In this document: positions 1 to 11,927 of the stretch, piece by piece | How the letters are laid out: each line of letters begins with the position of its first letter | Position numbering within the stretch: the stretch's first letter is position 1 | Assembly (NCBI GenBank): GCA_038277395.1 | Contig: CM076197.1 | Span: forward strand, 104,806,442-104,870,441 | Length of the DNA: 64,000 nucleotides | Direction of reading: 5' to 3' | Source: Dryocosmus kuriphilus | Taxonomy: Eukaryota > Arthropoda > Insecta > Hymenoptera > Cynipidae | The notes under the pieces: model-generated | Database searches by the model: none | What the model was told of the DNA's origin: nothing | Seen by the model: the letters and a program-made list of their open reading frames with translations, nothing else | Position numbers and translations under genes: made by a program

Positions 1-2760
1 TTTACAAGAGGTTTCAAAGGATTTCACAAGATCAAGATATTTTATAGGATCTCTGATGGTTTCAAAGTTTTTAAGGAATTTAACAATTTCAAGGAAATTT
101 GAAAGCTTTCAAAGAAATAAGATTTTTAATGAATCCAAAGTTCAAAAATTTTAAAGGAACTTTACAAGATTTGAAGGATTTCATATGATTTTCGAGGCAA
201 TTATTAGTTTTGAATAATTCAGAAAGATTTCAAGAGATTCCAGAAGAAATTTAAATATTTTAACTTTTAATTTATTTATTCTGAGGGATTTCTAGGGATT
301 TCAATGGATTAAGAAAATTTCAAAGAATTTCAAAGGATTGCAAAAGATCAAAGTTTTAAACCTTTAAAACTTTAAACTTAAAGCTTGAAAAATTATTTGA
401 AACCCCTTAACATATTTTAAATTTCATGAAAACTTTTAAATCCCTTAAAATCTCTGAAACTCTTGGAGATCTCTTAAATTTTGTGAAATTATTTAAAATT
501 CCTTAAGATCTTTCAAAATGTTAAAATCTTCCGAAAATCTTTAAAATCCCTTCGCATCATCTGAAATCCCTTCAAAATAATAATATTCTTGGAAATGATA
601 TGAAATCCTTTAAAACTGGTGAAATCAGAGGCGTGCGCAGAAAAAAAATGTTGGGGTTTTTTTTAGTGGTCCATTCAAATTTTGCATAATGACCTCGCAT
701 TTTTTTTCTACATTGAGGGGGGGGGGGGGCAAACCCCCCTTGCATACTCCCCCGGGTGCGATTCTTTGAAATTTGTGTAATCACTTGAGGTTTCTTAGAA
801 TCTTTTGAAATGCTCTAAAATCTTTTGAAATGATTTGCAATCCCTTGAAATTTTTTTATTCCTTGCGAATGTTTTGGAATTCTTTTTAATACACTAAACG
901 ACTAAATCATTAAAATTCTTTGAAATATTTTAAAATCCTCGGACAGTCTATAAAATCCCTTGAAATCGTTGAAATTCCTTAAAATTATTGGGGAAGATTC
1001 TGGATCCTAAGAAATCTTTTGAAATCCCCTAAGATCTTTAAAATACTTGGAAGTCGTATAAAATCCCTTAAATTTTGTAAAATTACTTGAAATCCTTTAA
1101 AATATTTGAAATCTCTTAAAATCTTAAAAAATCCTGAAACCTTCTGAAATACTTTAAAATTGATAATATCCTTCGAAATCCTATGAAATCCTTTAAAACT
1201 GGTTAATTTTTGTAAAACTTTTGTATCTCTTGAAGTTTCTTGGAATCTTTTGAAATCCTTTGAAACTTGGAAAAACCCTTATAATCTCTAAAATCCTCGG
1301 AGACCATATAAGATCCCTTGAAATCTTGGAAATCCTATAAAACCTTTAAATCTCGAAAAATTACTTGAAATCGTCGATACATTTGAAATCTTTGAAGTCC
1401 CTTAAAATCTTAAAAAAAATCTTTAAATTTTCTGAAATACCTTAAAATTGATAATATCCTTAGAAATTCTATGAAATCCTTTAAAACTGGTTAATTTATG
1501 TGAAATTTTTGTAATCTCTTGAAGTTTCTTGGAATCTTTTGAATTCCTTTAAAATTTGGAAAAAACCCCTTTGAATCTCTAAAATCTTCAGAGACCATAT
1601 AAAATCCCTTGACATCTTGGAAATCCTATAAAACCGTTATATCTTGTAAAATTACTTATTGAAATATTTGAAACATTTGGAATCTCTTGAGATCTTTGAA
1701 ATCTCTTAAAATTTTTAATACTCTTGGAGATCTCTTAGAATTTGTGAAATTATTTGAAATTCCTTAAAATCTTTTAAAATCCTGGAGTCTACTGAAATCC
1801 TTTGAAATCCCTTGAGATCTTCTGAAATCCCTTAAAATTAAAAATAACCTTGGAAATCCAGTTAAATCCTTTAAAACTTTTACAGGCCTTTAAAATTTTT
1901 GTTCTCTCTTAAAGTTTATGGAAATCTTTTAAAACCTAAAATCTTTAAAAATCTTTTGAAATCTTGTGAAATCATTTGCAATTCCTTGAATTTTTTGTTA
2001 ATCTTTTGTGAATTATTATAATTTTTAAAACTCTCGGAGATCTCTTAAATTTTGTGAGATCATTTAAAAATCTTGACATCTTCTGAAATCCTTTAAAATT
2101 AATAATATCCTTGAAAATGCTATGTAATCCTTTAAATCTTGTAAATTTTTTTGAAATTTTAGTAATCTCTTGAAGTTTGTTGGAATGTTTTCCTTGAAAC
2201 TTCTTGAAATTTTTTAAATTTCTTAGAGTCTTTCAAAACTTCGAAGATTCTATAAAATCCTATAAAATACCCTTTACAATCTCTTCAAATATTTTTGAAA
2301 TATTTTAAATATTTTAAAATCTTCAGAAACTTTGTAAAATCTTCTAAACTGTTTTGAAACCTTTGAAACTTTAGTAAAATCTTTTGAAATATTTGAAATC
2401 TTTGTGAAATCTCTAAATAATTTGAAATCTGCAGTCGTTCGAAATCTTTAAAATATTTCAAATCTTTGAAACTTTTGTAACATCTTTTGAAATCTTTAAA
2501 ATCTTTGTGAAGTATCTTTAAATCTTTCAAATATTTGTGATACGTTTTGAAATCTTTTAGACATCTGAAGCTTTGCAAAAAGTTTGAAGTTCTTGCGAAG
2601 TCTGTGTGGAATATTTTTAATAATTTGGAATCTTAGGAATTTTTAAAATATATTTTATCTCTGGTTGAAACTTTAAAACCCCTCGAAATATTTGAAATAT
2701 TTGAAATATGTATTTGTGCAATATTTGAAATTTTTTAAAGTCTTTAAATCTTTGCAAAAA
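1..2760. repeat. Degenerate AT-rich tandem repeat tract
   Basis: The tract consists of variants of short blocks such as GAAATCCTTTAAAATC, repeated with drifting 10-22 bp periods. Their orientation changes near 350, where AAAGGATTTCA-like blocks give way to TGAAATCCTTT-like blocks. Open frames inside read as Lys/Phe/Leu-rich nonsense. It looks like an old satellite or microsatellite-derived region. I see no gene in it. Confidence 0.75.
630..760. mobile_element. Short GC-box insertion in the AT-rich tract, MITE-like
   Basis: A 130-bp block of different composition interrupts the satellite. It starts GGCGTGCGCAG, contains a run of 13 or so G followed by CAAACCCCCC, and ends CCCCCGGGTGCG. The ends are weakly inverted. 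It could be the terminus or a deleted copy of a DNA transposon. No clean target duplication was found. Confidence 0.35.
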
Positions 2761-3350
2761 ATTTTATTTTAAAAAGCACCTGTCAATATAATCGCAATAC
2801 TAAAAAAAGAAACAGTTGCATGTGATTAAAAGAAAAGAAAAAAATGTTGGTACATTTTTTCTTAAACGTACTTCGGTATTCCAAACCTGGAAGAAATTAC
2901 AGAAATTGTATTTGGAGAAAGAAAGTTCAACAAGGCTTAAAGGGTAATTTTTCGCACAATGGTCACCCATTCAGATTGTAGCCATGCAACATGTGCTTAA
3001 CTTTTCCAATCGAATAATGACACACTAACCACATGCATGTCCGTCAGGACAAATTTTCAAGAAAAACTTAGGCTTAAAACGGCTGAACGTAATTTTGATT
3101 AGAAAATTTTCCACTTTGCCAAAATGTTATACAATATTCTTTCTCAGTAAAGTATATATTATAGACAGAACCATCTATTGCTTTATGGATGATTTAAGGT
3201 AATATCTAAATATTATTTCGTACGTTTCAAATTCAACTATTCGTTTAAATTTGTTTAAGCACATTAGAATCTTTGGTAATTAATTGTCTTAGAGTTATGC
3301 GGCTTTTCCAAATTTCCAAGTTTTCGCATCCGGTTTTTTAAAATAACTTC
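2761..3350. other. Unassigned single-copy-looking stretch
   Basis: I see no open frame with protein-like composition, no RNA gene and no clear repeat in this AT-rich stretch. Confidence 0.5.
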
Positions 3351-3394
3351 GGGGTCGTCCATAAATTACGTAAGGGACTATTTTGGAAATTCAG

Positions 3395-3446
<52 letters not shown>

Positions 3447-3559
3447 ATCTCTTAGTAAAGATTTTTCTATAATAAATGCATGTAATTTTAACGTAGTCGT
3501 AAGATTTGGTTTGACCCCCCCCCCCCCCCCCCAACCTTACGGAATTTATGGACGGCTCC
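3351..3559. mobile_element. MITE with long imperfect TIRs and poly-C interior
   Basis: The left end reads GTCGTCCATAAATTACGTAA. The right end (3533-3559) is its inverted counterpart, TTACGGAATTTATGGACGGC, with two or three mismatches. Between them lie two C homopolymers, 51 C at 3396-3446 and 18 C at 3515-3532. The CGTCCATAAATTACGTAA terminus is one I recall from many arthropod short inverted-repeat elements. The superfamily is not determined. Confidence 0.7.
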
Positions 3560-4891
3560 TTCTTTTCTACCCTAAAATGAAAAATCTAGCTGGTGACCGG
3601 GGAGGTCGAAAAAATTAATTATTTTGACTTAAATCTTAATTTTGAAGAAAATTTTATTTAAAAAATGGAGCGAAACACGGCTTTTCTAAAATTTTAGTTT
3701 TTCAATTTTGCAATTGTAAAATATATACTTATAGATATTCATATATATATACTTATTTTACTTATTTACTTTAAGATCTTTGTGAAATCTCTTGAATTAA
3801 TTTGAAATATAATATATACTTGAAATTAAGATCTTATTTTAAGTACAGATAATATTATAAATTTTATGGTTGAATAAAATTGTTTAAAAATTATTTCTTT
3901 TAAATGAAAAGGATAGAAAATTCAATTTGTGAAATGAAAATACAGAATTCTAAACTTGAAAGTCTCAGGAATTAAAAGCTGCTAGCGCTATCTATAGAAG
4001 TTCAGTGTAACCATCATACAACCGCCCAATTGATAACTTACCTATACCTTCTATACCTTCTACAAAAAGGGTAATATTACTCCAAGGATCTTCAAGAGAT
4101 TCCATAAAGATTTATTATTATAATTAATTTGAGATTTGAACAAAATTGAGATTTTGGAAGATATAAATTAATAATATGAAATTCTAGCATATATATCACT
4201 TTAAAAAAATGAGCTTTAATTTGTCCTCTGAAACTGCAGGGAACTTTAATTACCTCTAAACAATTGTTTTAGAATACAGGAAACTTGGCGACAACAAAAG
4301 TTGTTTAAAAAAGCCAATTCTATTTAACTTCACTGTATCTCAAAAAATTTTTGAGGACTTTAATCTTCTTTAGTTATCTTTTAAAAATTTTCAGTAAAAC
4401 TTGAAGATACTTGATTGAAATTAAAAACGCTTTCAATTACAATTCCCCGTAATTACAGTTCCTCGTAAAAAGTCCCGCTTCACCCCCTTAGTGTATAATA
4501 ATATACAATTAACCTGAGCTATTTTTTTCAAGTCGGTAATCTCAGTGTAACTTACAATATTAATTACAATTAACAATCAGTAACATTCTCGATTTTATAA
4601 ATCATTTACAAACTATTTAATTTTAAAGAGGACTGCACGAAGTGAACATCCTTAAGGTATTGCAAAATACTTCATGAAAATCTTTCTTGTGACTTAAAAA
4701 AGGTTTCTTCTAATTAAAAATCTGTAAAAAAAATCCAATGGGAATACTCGAATTGATTAGGCTACAATGTAACTTCATATAGAAGAGTTCAAAACCCTAT
4801 AAACTACTTCAGATAGGGGAGAGTTGCACACAGGGAATGAGAAGTGTTTAAACTTGTATTTTAAGATTAACCTTCGTGTATTTGAAAATGA
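3560..4891. other. AT-rich intergenic stretch, no feature recognised
   Basis: There are a few AT microsatellite-like patches (for example 3715-3760). No coding frame, RNA gene or inverted repeat was recognised. Confidence 0.5.
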
Positions 4892-5551
4892 AAAGAAGAA
4901 ATATTATATAAAATGAAGCACCGCAGCATAATTCTTTTTTCGGATGGAAAAAGTCCTGGACAAAATAAAAATTACACGGTGCTTAATTTTTAAATTTTGC
5001 TATCCATTCATTTGCAAACAGAAATACATTATGTATTTCCAGTTCGAGGCCATTCATTCAACCAGTGCGATAGAAATTTTGGTACATATTCCCAAAAATT
5101 AAAAAGAATAGAAAAAATAGAAACTTCTGCTGAATATGTGGAACTGATTCGTAATGCTCGTAAGCCTTCCTTCACAATGACTGATTCATGCGAAAACATT
5201 TTGCAAGATTTTGAAAAATCTTTCAAAGGTAATATGAAAAATCCAAGCAAGCTACAGATCAGTAAAGCTTTTGTTATACATTTCTTTCCCGATGGAAAAG
5301 TCAATGTCTATAAAAACTACGAATTAAAAACTCCAACTTCTTTTTCTTTTAAACCTAAGATTCAGCTAATTAACCTAGAAAAAGTTTCTCCACATCCAAT
5401 CGGTATTAAAGCTGCTAAAGGGAAGGACGTGCAAAGCCTCTTCAATTATTTGAGTGCTTCTGGGAAAAGATTCTTCGAAAATTATTTTCAAAAAATTGAT
5501 CAAAAGAATCAAAACGCAGAAGATACAGAAGGCAGTGAGGATGAGGAGTAA
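4892..5551 (+). pseudogene. Fragment of a transposon-type protein (DUF7869-like), broken by a nonsense codon
   Basis: Read in one frame, this encodes a segment with the motif FSDGKSPGQNKN (about 4940-4975). An in-frame TAA follows at 4991-4993, then 184 codons beginning at a TTG and containing VRGHSFNQCDRNFG. The acidic C-terminus ends in EDTEGSEDEE. The pair of motifs FSDGxxGQNKN and GHSxxxxDRxFG is characteristic, as I recall it, of the DUF7869 proteins that are multicopy in insect genomes and probably transposase-derived with an RNase H-like fold. An upstream in-frame stop at 4889-4891 bounds the fragment, so the N-terminal half is missing or lies in another exon. AATAAA-like sequence follows about 110 bp downstream. 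A real exon of a larger spliced gene is the alternative, but the internal TAA argues for decay. Confidence 0.6.
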
Positions 5552-6429
5552 ATTAATGTACAAAGACAGCGTATTTGACTCATTTCTTTTAAGAAATTAA
5601 TTATGTTTCTCATATTTATGTGTATTTTTTGTTTGCATTATTTAGTAAAAAAAAAAATAATAAACAATAATAACAGCTTGTTTTGGTTGGCCTGCATGAC
5701 CTTCAAAATTTTCGCTAAAAGCTGCATTAGCTACAGCACGTGCACTCAATTACCCAACAGCAAATAAGGATTTTCAATAATTATTATTAAAGTGCGTTAA
5801 GTTATTAACACATTTAATTATTACACTTTGGTATTATTCAATATTTAAACATATGAATTGCAAAAATTTTCATCATTGTTGATGGCAAAATGTAGCGAGA
5901 GTGTCATTTCACGTCGTGTGGACTCTCGGTACATTCCACGCACCAGACGTCCAGCCGTTTGCGTCTTGAAATATTAATAATTTTTAAACCATCAATTCGA
6001 TTGATGTCAAACTTTGTAAAAAACTTCTTTCAACATTCATCCACAACTTTCTCACTGAAATTTTATCGTTCCTCAAAATTCGCTTGCTAAACGAAGCGCT
6101 TGAAAATTATAATTCATGATTTTTACATTGCCTAAACAAATAATTAACAACTTTTTTGTTTATAACAATATTTACTTTTTTCTTTTTTAGTTAGTCTTAG
6201 AAGACTTAAATACGTGATCTGTTATTAATTAAGGCAAAAAATTCTGAAAATTGGCTAAATTAGGGCGAGTTGAAGTTAAAAAAGATTAAAATTTTTTGTT
6301 TTCGAAAAATCTACTTTTTTCCAATTATTTCAAAAACTAAAAAAGCTACGAAATTTTGCAAAAGGAATAAAAGATGCGCTTTGAAATTCTCTACAAATCT
6401 CGGTTCTTAAAATTAACATTTGAACAATT
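5552..6429. other. AT-rich stretch, no gene recognised
   Basis: It contains a possible poly-A addition context just 3' of the fragment at 4892-5551 (5650-5670) and otherwise no recognised feature. Confidence 0.45.
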
Positions 6430-7290
6430 TTAAAATTGACGTTCTGGACAATAATTCTCACGCTGAATCCATGCGTATCCCCTTTTGACTTCGGGAGGTT
6501 CAATTGTAGACCACTCTCTCCCTCATTTAAGGCTCATAAATTAAAATCAAGACCTCTAGATAATTTTATGCCTCCTAAGTTTAACACTTTTGAAGAAAAA
6601 TCAAAGGACTCCGAACGATTTAAGACAGATGCAGGAAGAAGTAGAAACTCCATCATAGAGAGGAAGCCGTGTGCTTCGTTGATTATTCAAAAAAAGAAAC
6701 GACGATCATGGGACTGCACGCTGATAAGCGTGATGTATCATCATCTAGGAAATGAACGTTGAAATATACACTCCATCGAATGATAGGATAGACAGGGGGT
6801 CTCGAAGGATATCGTGGAGTCAAGATGAAGAGGGGAGGGGGAGTTCGAAAAAAGTTTGTGGGAGACAAAGAGAGACAATGAGAGATGAGGAGAGACAGAA
6901 GAGTCTGCGGATCATAGTGAGCTCTGCCTGAGTACATATTTGTGACGTGTGATGGACAGGGCGTACCGTCTCCTCTATCTACGGGGGTCTGAAATACTCC
7001 ATAAGGTCCCTTCACTCCTCACATCGGGCCCCACGAGGCCCACGAGTTCTGGCGAATGTTCCTGGCACCCCGCTACGCGCTATGCATCAACACCAAAGAT
7101 CCATCCCATTATACCTCATCAAAATAACAAACACGCCTACCTTGGCTAAACCAACATTCTTTGTTGCCATCGAATCCCTGTATTCATCAAAATTAACCCG
7201 ACAGCGACGTATAGAAATTGTTGCGATCGCGGACCCGAAGACAAAATGAGAGTTAAAGAGGATCATTATGATTTATGGTGCCTTCTTGAA
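6430..7290. other. GC-richer island of unknown nature
   Basis: Composition is clearly different from the AT-rich surroundings. Non-repetitive, codon-like sequence is present on both strands, with short open frames of about 100 codons at 6436-6762 (+) and 6683-7015 (-). Neither resembles a family I know. It includes a purine-rich stretch (6825-6905) with GAGAGACA-type repeats. It may be an untranslated exon, a non-coding RNA, a regulatory island or the inside of an unrecognised element. Confidence 0.3.
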
Positions 7291-7899
7291 AAAGGAGGAG
7301 AACAAATTCCTGCTTTGCTTTCCTTTTGTTAAAAGGTGTCACATATTTTAGCCCCTTGTTCCTTGAATTCTCTCAAAATTCGATAAAGTCAAGTCGTATC
7401 AAGTTCTTTTAAATCGAGTTACGGAACTGTGCCGTAAGAATGTTATAATTAAAGTTTAATAGTGTTTTTATAAAAACTTTAAATTGCAAATTTAAAATAT
7501 TATATAATTTCTTTAATTAAACTTAAAATACAATATAATATATCATCTAAATTTAAAGTACCCAGATTTCTAAACATTATTGACGAAATTCGTAATTCTT
7601 TTCTTATTCTTAAATATTTTAAATTTAAATATTTTTAGCAAAAAAAGAATTTATTCAATAGTAATATTTTTAATCTGGAACGTTCTGGAAAGTTGTTGCA
7701 ATTTACTTCTATATAATAATTCAAAAACGATTAGCAGGAACATATATATGTAACAGTGTTCCAATTTCGTTCTGTAACTGTGTTGTAATGATGTTCTGTC
7801 CATGTTACAGAACAACGTGAGAATGAAGTTTTATAATATTTCAGGTAGGATAAGGTCAGACTATTCTGTAAATGTGTTTCATTATACGTTTGCAGAACC
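7291..7899. other. AT-rich spacer upstream of the foldback element
   Basis: Near 7745-7825 are short interspersed copies of GTTCTGTAAC/GTTACAGAAC-like sequence in both orientations. No gene was seen. Confidence 0.4.
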
Positions 7900-10800
7900 A
7901 TGTCCAGGAAGTTGGCAACGCCAAGTTCAAATTTCATAAAAATGAAAATTGTGCTAAATTGTGCTAGATTTGTGCTCTATTGTGCCGTAAAATATTTTTT
8001 GAAAAAATGAAAATTTGGCCTCAAAAATCGAAAATAAATTGTTTATGTCAGTCTCCACAATTGATTGTTTTGAAAAAAAAATTTATGCTGGGTAGCATGA
8101 AAGACACACAAAAATGTGCTGCAAGGCAAAATTTGATTAGCAAACCATTTCCGAAAAAACAATATTTAAAAAAAACGAGCCGCGCCATTTTGTTTTTTTT
8201 GAAAAAACAAAACTTGTGCTAGGAACTGCGTGCTACGCATATTACTGTGCTGCAAATATAAAATCAAAATCTTAAACCATTTTCGAAAGAAAGCAAATAA
8301 AAAGAACTCTAAAAAATGATAAATTTCAAAATTTCAAAGTTGTGCTAGGTGAGCACAATAAAAGACTTTAATGGCATTTTTTACTCAGATAATTATTTCT
8401 CATAATAATCACACTTGAAAAAATGTTGTTGACCCAAAATTTTGAAAAATGAAAATTTTGAAAAAAGTGAAGTTGTGCTGAGTTGTGCTAGGCGAGCACA
8501 ACAGAAAATTCGTATGACATTTTTCACCCAGATTGATATTTTTCATAATAATCACACTTAAAAAATTTTGTTAATTCAAAATTTTGAAAAATGCGAATTT
8601 CGAAAAACTTGTGCTGAGTTGTGCTAGCTGAGCACAGCAAAAGACTTCAATGGTATTTTTTACTCAGATATTTATTTCTCATAATAATTACACTAGAAAA
8701 AATTTGGTTGAGCCGAAATTTTGAAAAAAGTGCAGTTGTGCTGAGTTGTCCTAGGCGAGCACAACAGAAGACTCGTATGACATTTTTCACTCAGATTGAT
8801 ACTTTTCATAATAATCACACTTAAAGAATTTTGTTAATTCAAAATTTTGAAAAATGCGAATTTCGAAAAAAGAAAAGTTGTGCTCAGTTGTGCTAGGTGA
8901 GCACAACAAAAGACTTAATGGCATTTTTTACTCAGATAATTTATTTCTCATAATAATTACACTTGAAAAAATTTTGTTGACCCAAAATTTTGAAAAATGC
9001 GAATTTTGAAAAAAGTGAAGTTTTACTGAGTTGTACTAGGCGAGGACAACAGAAGACTTGCATGCCATTTTTCACTCAGATTGATATTTTTCATAATAAT
9101 CACATTTGAAAAAATTTTGTTGACCTAAAATGTTGTTGACCTAAAATTTTGAAAAATGCGAATTTTGAAAAAAAAAACTTGTGCTGAGTGTTGCCAGGCG
9201 AGCACAACAGAAGACTCGTATGACATTTTTCACTCAGATTGATATTTTTCATAATAATCACACTTAAAGAATTTTGTTAATTCAAAATTTTGAAAAATGC
9301 GAATTTCGAAAAAAGAAAAGTTGTGCTCAGTTGTGCTAGGTGAGCACAACAAAAGACTTAATGGCATTTTTTACTCAGATAATTATTTCTCATAATAATT
9401 ACACTTGAAAAAATTTTGTTGACCCAAAAAATTTTGAAAAATGCGAATTTTGAAAAAAGTGAAGTTTTACTGAGTTGTACTAGGCGAGGACAACAGAACT
9501 TGCATGCCATTTTTCACTCAGATTGATATTTTTCATAATAATCACATTTGAAAAAATTTTGTTGACCTAAAATGTTGTTGACCTAAAATTTTGAAAAATG
9601 CAATTTTGAAAAAAAAAAGTGTTGCCAGGCGAGCACAACAGACTTAACGATTGATATTTTTCATTTTTTTTGAAAAATGCGAATTTCGAAAAAAGAAAAG
9701 TTGTGCTCAGTTGTGCTAGGTGACTCAGATAATTATTTCTCATAATAATTACACTTGAAAAAATTTTGTTGACCCAAAATTTTGAAAAATGCGAATTTTG
9801 AAAAAAATTTTGTGAAGTTTTACTGAGTTGTACTAGGCGAGGACAACAGAAGACTTGCATGCCATTTTTCACTCAGATTGATATTTTTCATAATAATCAC
9901 ATTTGAAAAAATTTTGTTGACCTAAAATGTTGTTGACCTAAAATTTTGAAAAATGCGAATTTTGAAAAAAAAAAAAACTTGTGCTGAGTGTTGCCAGGCG
10001 AGCACAACAGAAGACTCGTATGCCATTTTTCACTCAGATTGATATTTTTCATAATAATCACCCTTAAAAAAATGTTGTTAATTCAAAATTTTGAAAAATG
10101 CGAATTTCGAAAAAAGAAAACTTGTGCTGAGTTGTACTAGCTGAGCACAACAAAAGACTCTAATGACATTTATCACTCAGGTTAATATTTTTCATAATAA
10201 TTAAACTTGAAAAAATTTTGTTCATAAAATGTTTTCAAGTTTAATTATGCTGAAAAATATTAATCTGAGTGGAAAATGTCAGTACATTCTTTTTTTGTGT
10301 TCGCTTAGCACATGTCAGCACAACTTTACTTCTTAAAAATTCGCATTTTTCAAAATTTTGGGTCAAAAAAATTTTTTCAAGTGTGATTATTATGAAAAAT
10401 ATCCGAGTGAAAAATGTCATAAGAGTCTTCTGTTGTGCTCGCCTAGCACAACTCAGCACAATTTCACTTTTTTCAAAATTTTGGGTCAACAAAATTTTCT
10501 CAAGTGTGATTATTATGAAAAATATCAATCTGAGTGAAAAATGTCATACGAGTCTTCTGTTGCGCTCGCCTGATAACACCCAGCACAAGTTTTCTTTTTC
10601 AAAATTCGCATTTTTCAAAATTTTGGGTCAACAAAATTTCTTTAAATGTGATTATTATGAAAAATATCAATCTGAGTGAAAAACGTCATACAAGTCTTCT
10701 ATTGTGCTCGCCTAGCACAATTCAGCACAACTTCACTTTTTTCAAAATTCGCATTTTTCAAAATTTTTGGTCAACAAAATTTTTTCAAGTGCGATTATTA

Positions 10801-11473
10801 TGAACAATATCTGAGTGAAAAATGTCATGAGAGTCTTCTGTTGTGCTCGCCTAGCACAACTCAGCACAACTTCACTTTTTTCAAAATTCGCATTTTTCAA
10901 AATTTGGGGTCAACAAAATTTTTTCAAGTGTGATTATTATAGAAAATATCAATCTGAGTGAAAAATGTCAATGCCATTAAAATCTTTTGTTGTCCTCACC
11001 TAGCAAAACTCAGCACAAGTTTTCTTTTTTCGAAATTTATCATTTTTTAGAGTTTCTTTTATTTGCATTCTTTCGAAAATGGTTTAAGATTTTGACTTTA
11101 TATTTGCAGCACAGTAATATAAGTAGCACGTAATTCCTAGCACAAGTTTTTTTTTCAAAAAAAAAAAAAAAAAAAATAGCGCGGCTGGTTTATTTTTTTA
11201 AATATTTCTTTTTTCGAAAGCGGTGTGCTATATCAAATTTTGCCTTGCAGCATATTTTTGTGTGTCTTTTATGCTACCCGGCACAACTTTTTTTGTCTCG
11301 AGAAAATCAATTGTCAGGGCTGACATAAAAAAATGTTTTTTTCGATTTTTGGGGCCAAATTTTCATTTTTTCAACAAATATTTTACGGCACAATAGAGCA
11401 CAAATCTAGCACAATTCAGCACAATTTTCATTTTTTTGAAATTTGAAGTTGGCGTTGCCAACTTCCTGGACAT
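7900..11473. mobile_element. 3.57-kb foldback element with satellite-like arms
   Basis: The ends are inverted repeats: ATGTCCAGGAAGTTGGCAAC at 7900 and its reverse complement ending at 11473. Homology continues inward for several hundred bases on each side, then turns into tandem arrays of a ~140-bp monomer. Each monomer carries the stem-loop GTTGTGCT-(5 nt)-AGCACAAC, a CTCAGAT/TTTTTCATAATAAT block and a TTGAAAAAATTTTGTTGACC block. About 14 monomers lie left of the turn-around point near 10222 and about 6, inverted, to the right. No coding capacity is credible. Open frames in this stretch are Phe/Lys/Ser-rich by-products of the array. It is most likely a non-autonomous foldback DNA transposon. 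No target duplication was convincing. Confidence 0.8.
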
Positions 11474-11927
11474 CACCGTGTCACAGACTTTCCATAAAAT
11501 TCACTCCAATTAAGCTCTGAGTGTAAAATACTTTTCTAAACCATTATTATGAAAAATTATTGTGTAGGTAGACTGTAGAGCCAATTCTATTTAAAACTAT
11601 TATTTCTGATAAAAAATACGGGTCAGGTTCAGGGAAATAAGAGTGGAAGGGCATCGAGTATACACAATTAGGTAATCTTTTTCTCGGTACCGATAGCGCC
11701 TGAACATTGAATAAATTATAAACTTGTTTGATAAGAAATATGATCACTTCTATATATCAAGACATTTATTAACAACACACCACAAGTTAGTACTGAAAAA
11801 CGTTTAAGCAAAAGTAATGTATTCCTTCAATGTGCACTTAATTTGCTTGTGAGTTGAATTTAAAATGTTAAAATTAAATGAAAATTGCGTTCAATCTGAC
11901 AAAATTTAATTAAGTTTAAATTCCAAA
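11474..11927. other. Upstream region of the lipase-like gene
   Basis: This AT-rich region between the foldback element and the first lipase exon presumably holds its promoter and 5' UTR. No TATA or Inr motif could be singled out. Confidence 0.35.

Noticed and set aside
572..2578. Minus-strand frames of 70 and 97 codons in the first 2.6 kb
   Set aside because: Low-complexity translation of degenerate AAATC/TTTAA repeats, with no domain-like content.
9567..10933. Several overlapping open frames of 85-136 codons, Phe/Ser/Lys-rich
   Set aside because: All lie in the ~140-bp satellite units and repeat the same words (FSKFWVNKIFSSVIIM). They are by-products of the array.
8300..11000. Regularly spaced repeats resembling a CRISPR array
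   Set aside because: Units are ~140 bp and almost all conserved, without unique spacers. They invert halfway, and the DNA is eukaryotic with introns nearby.
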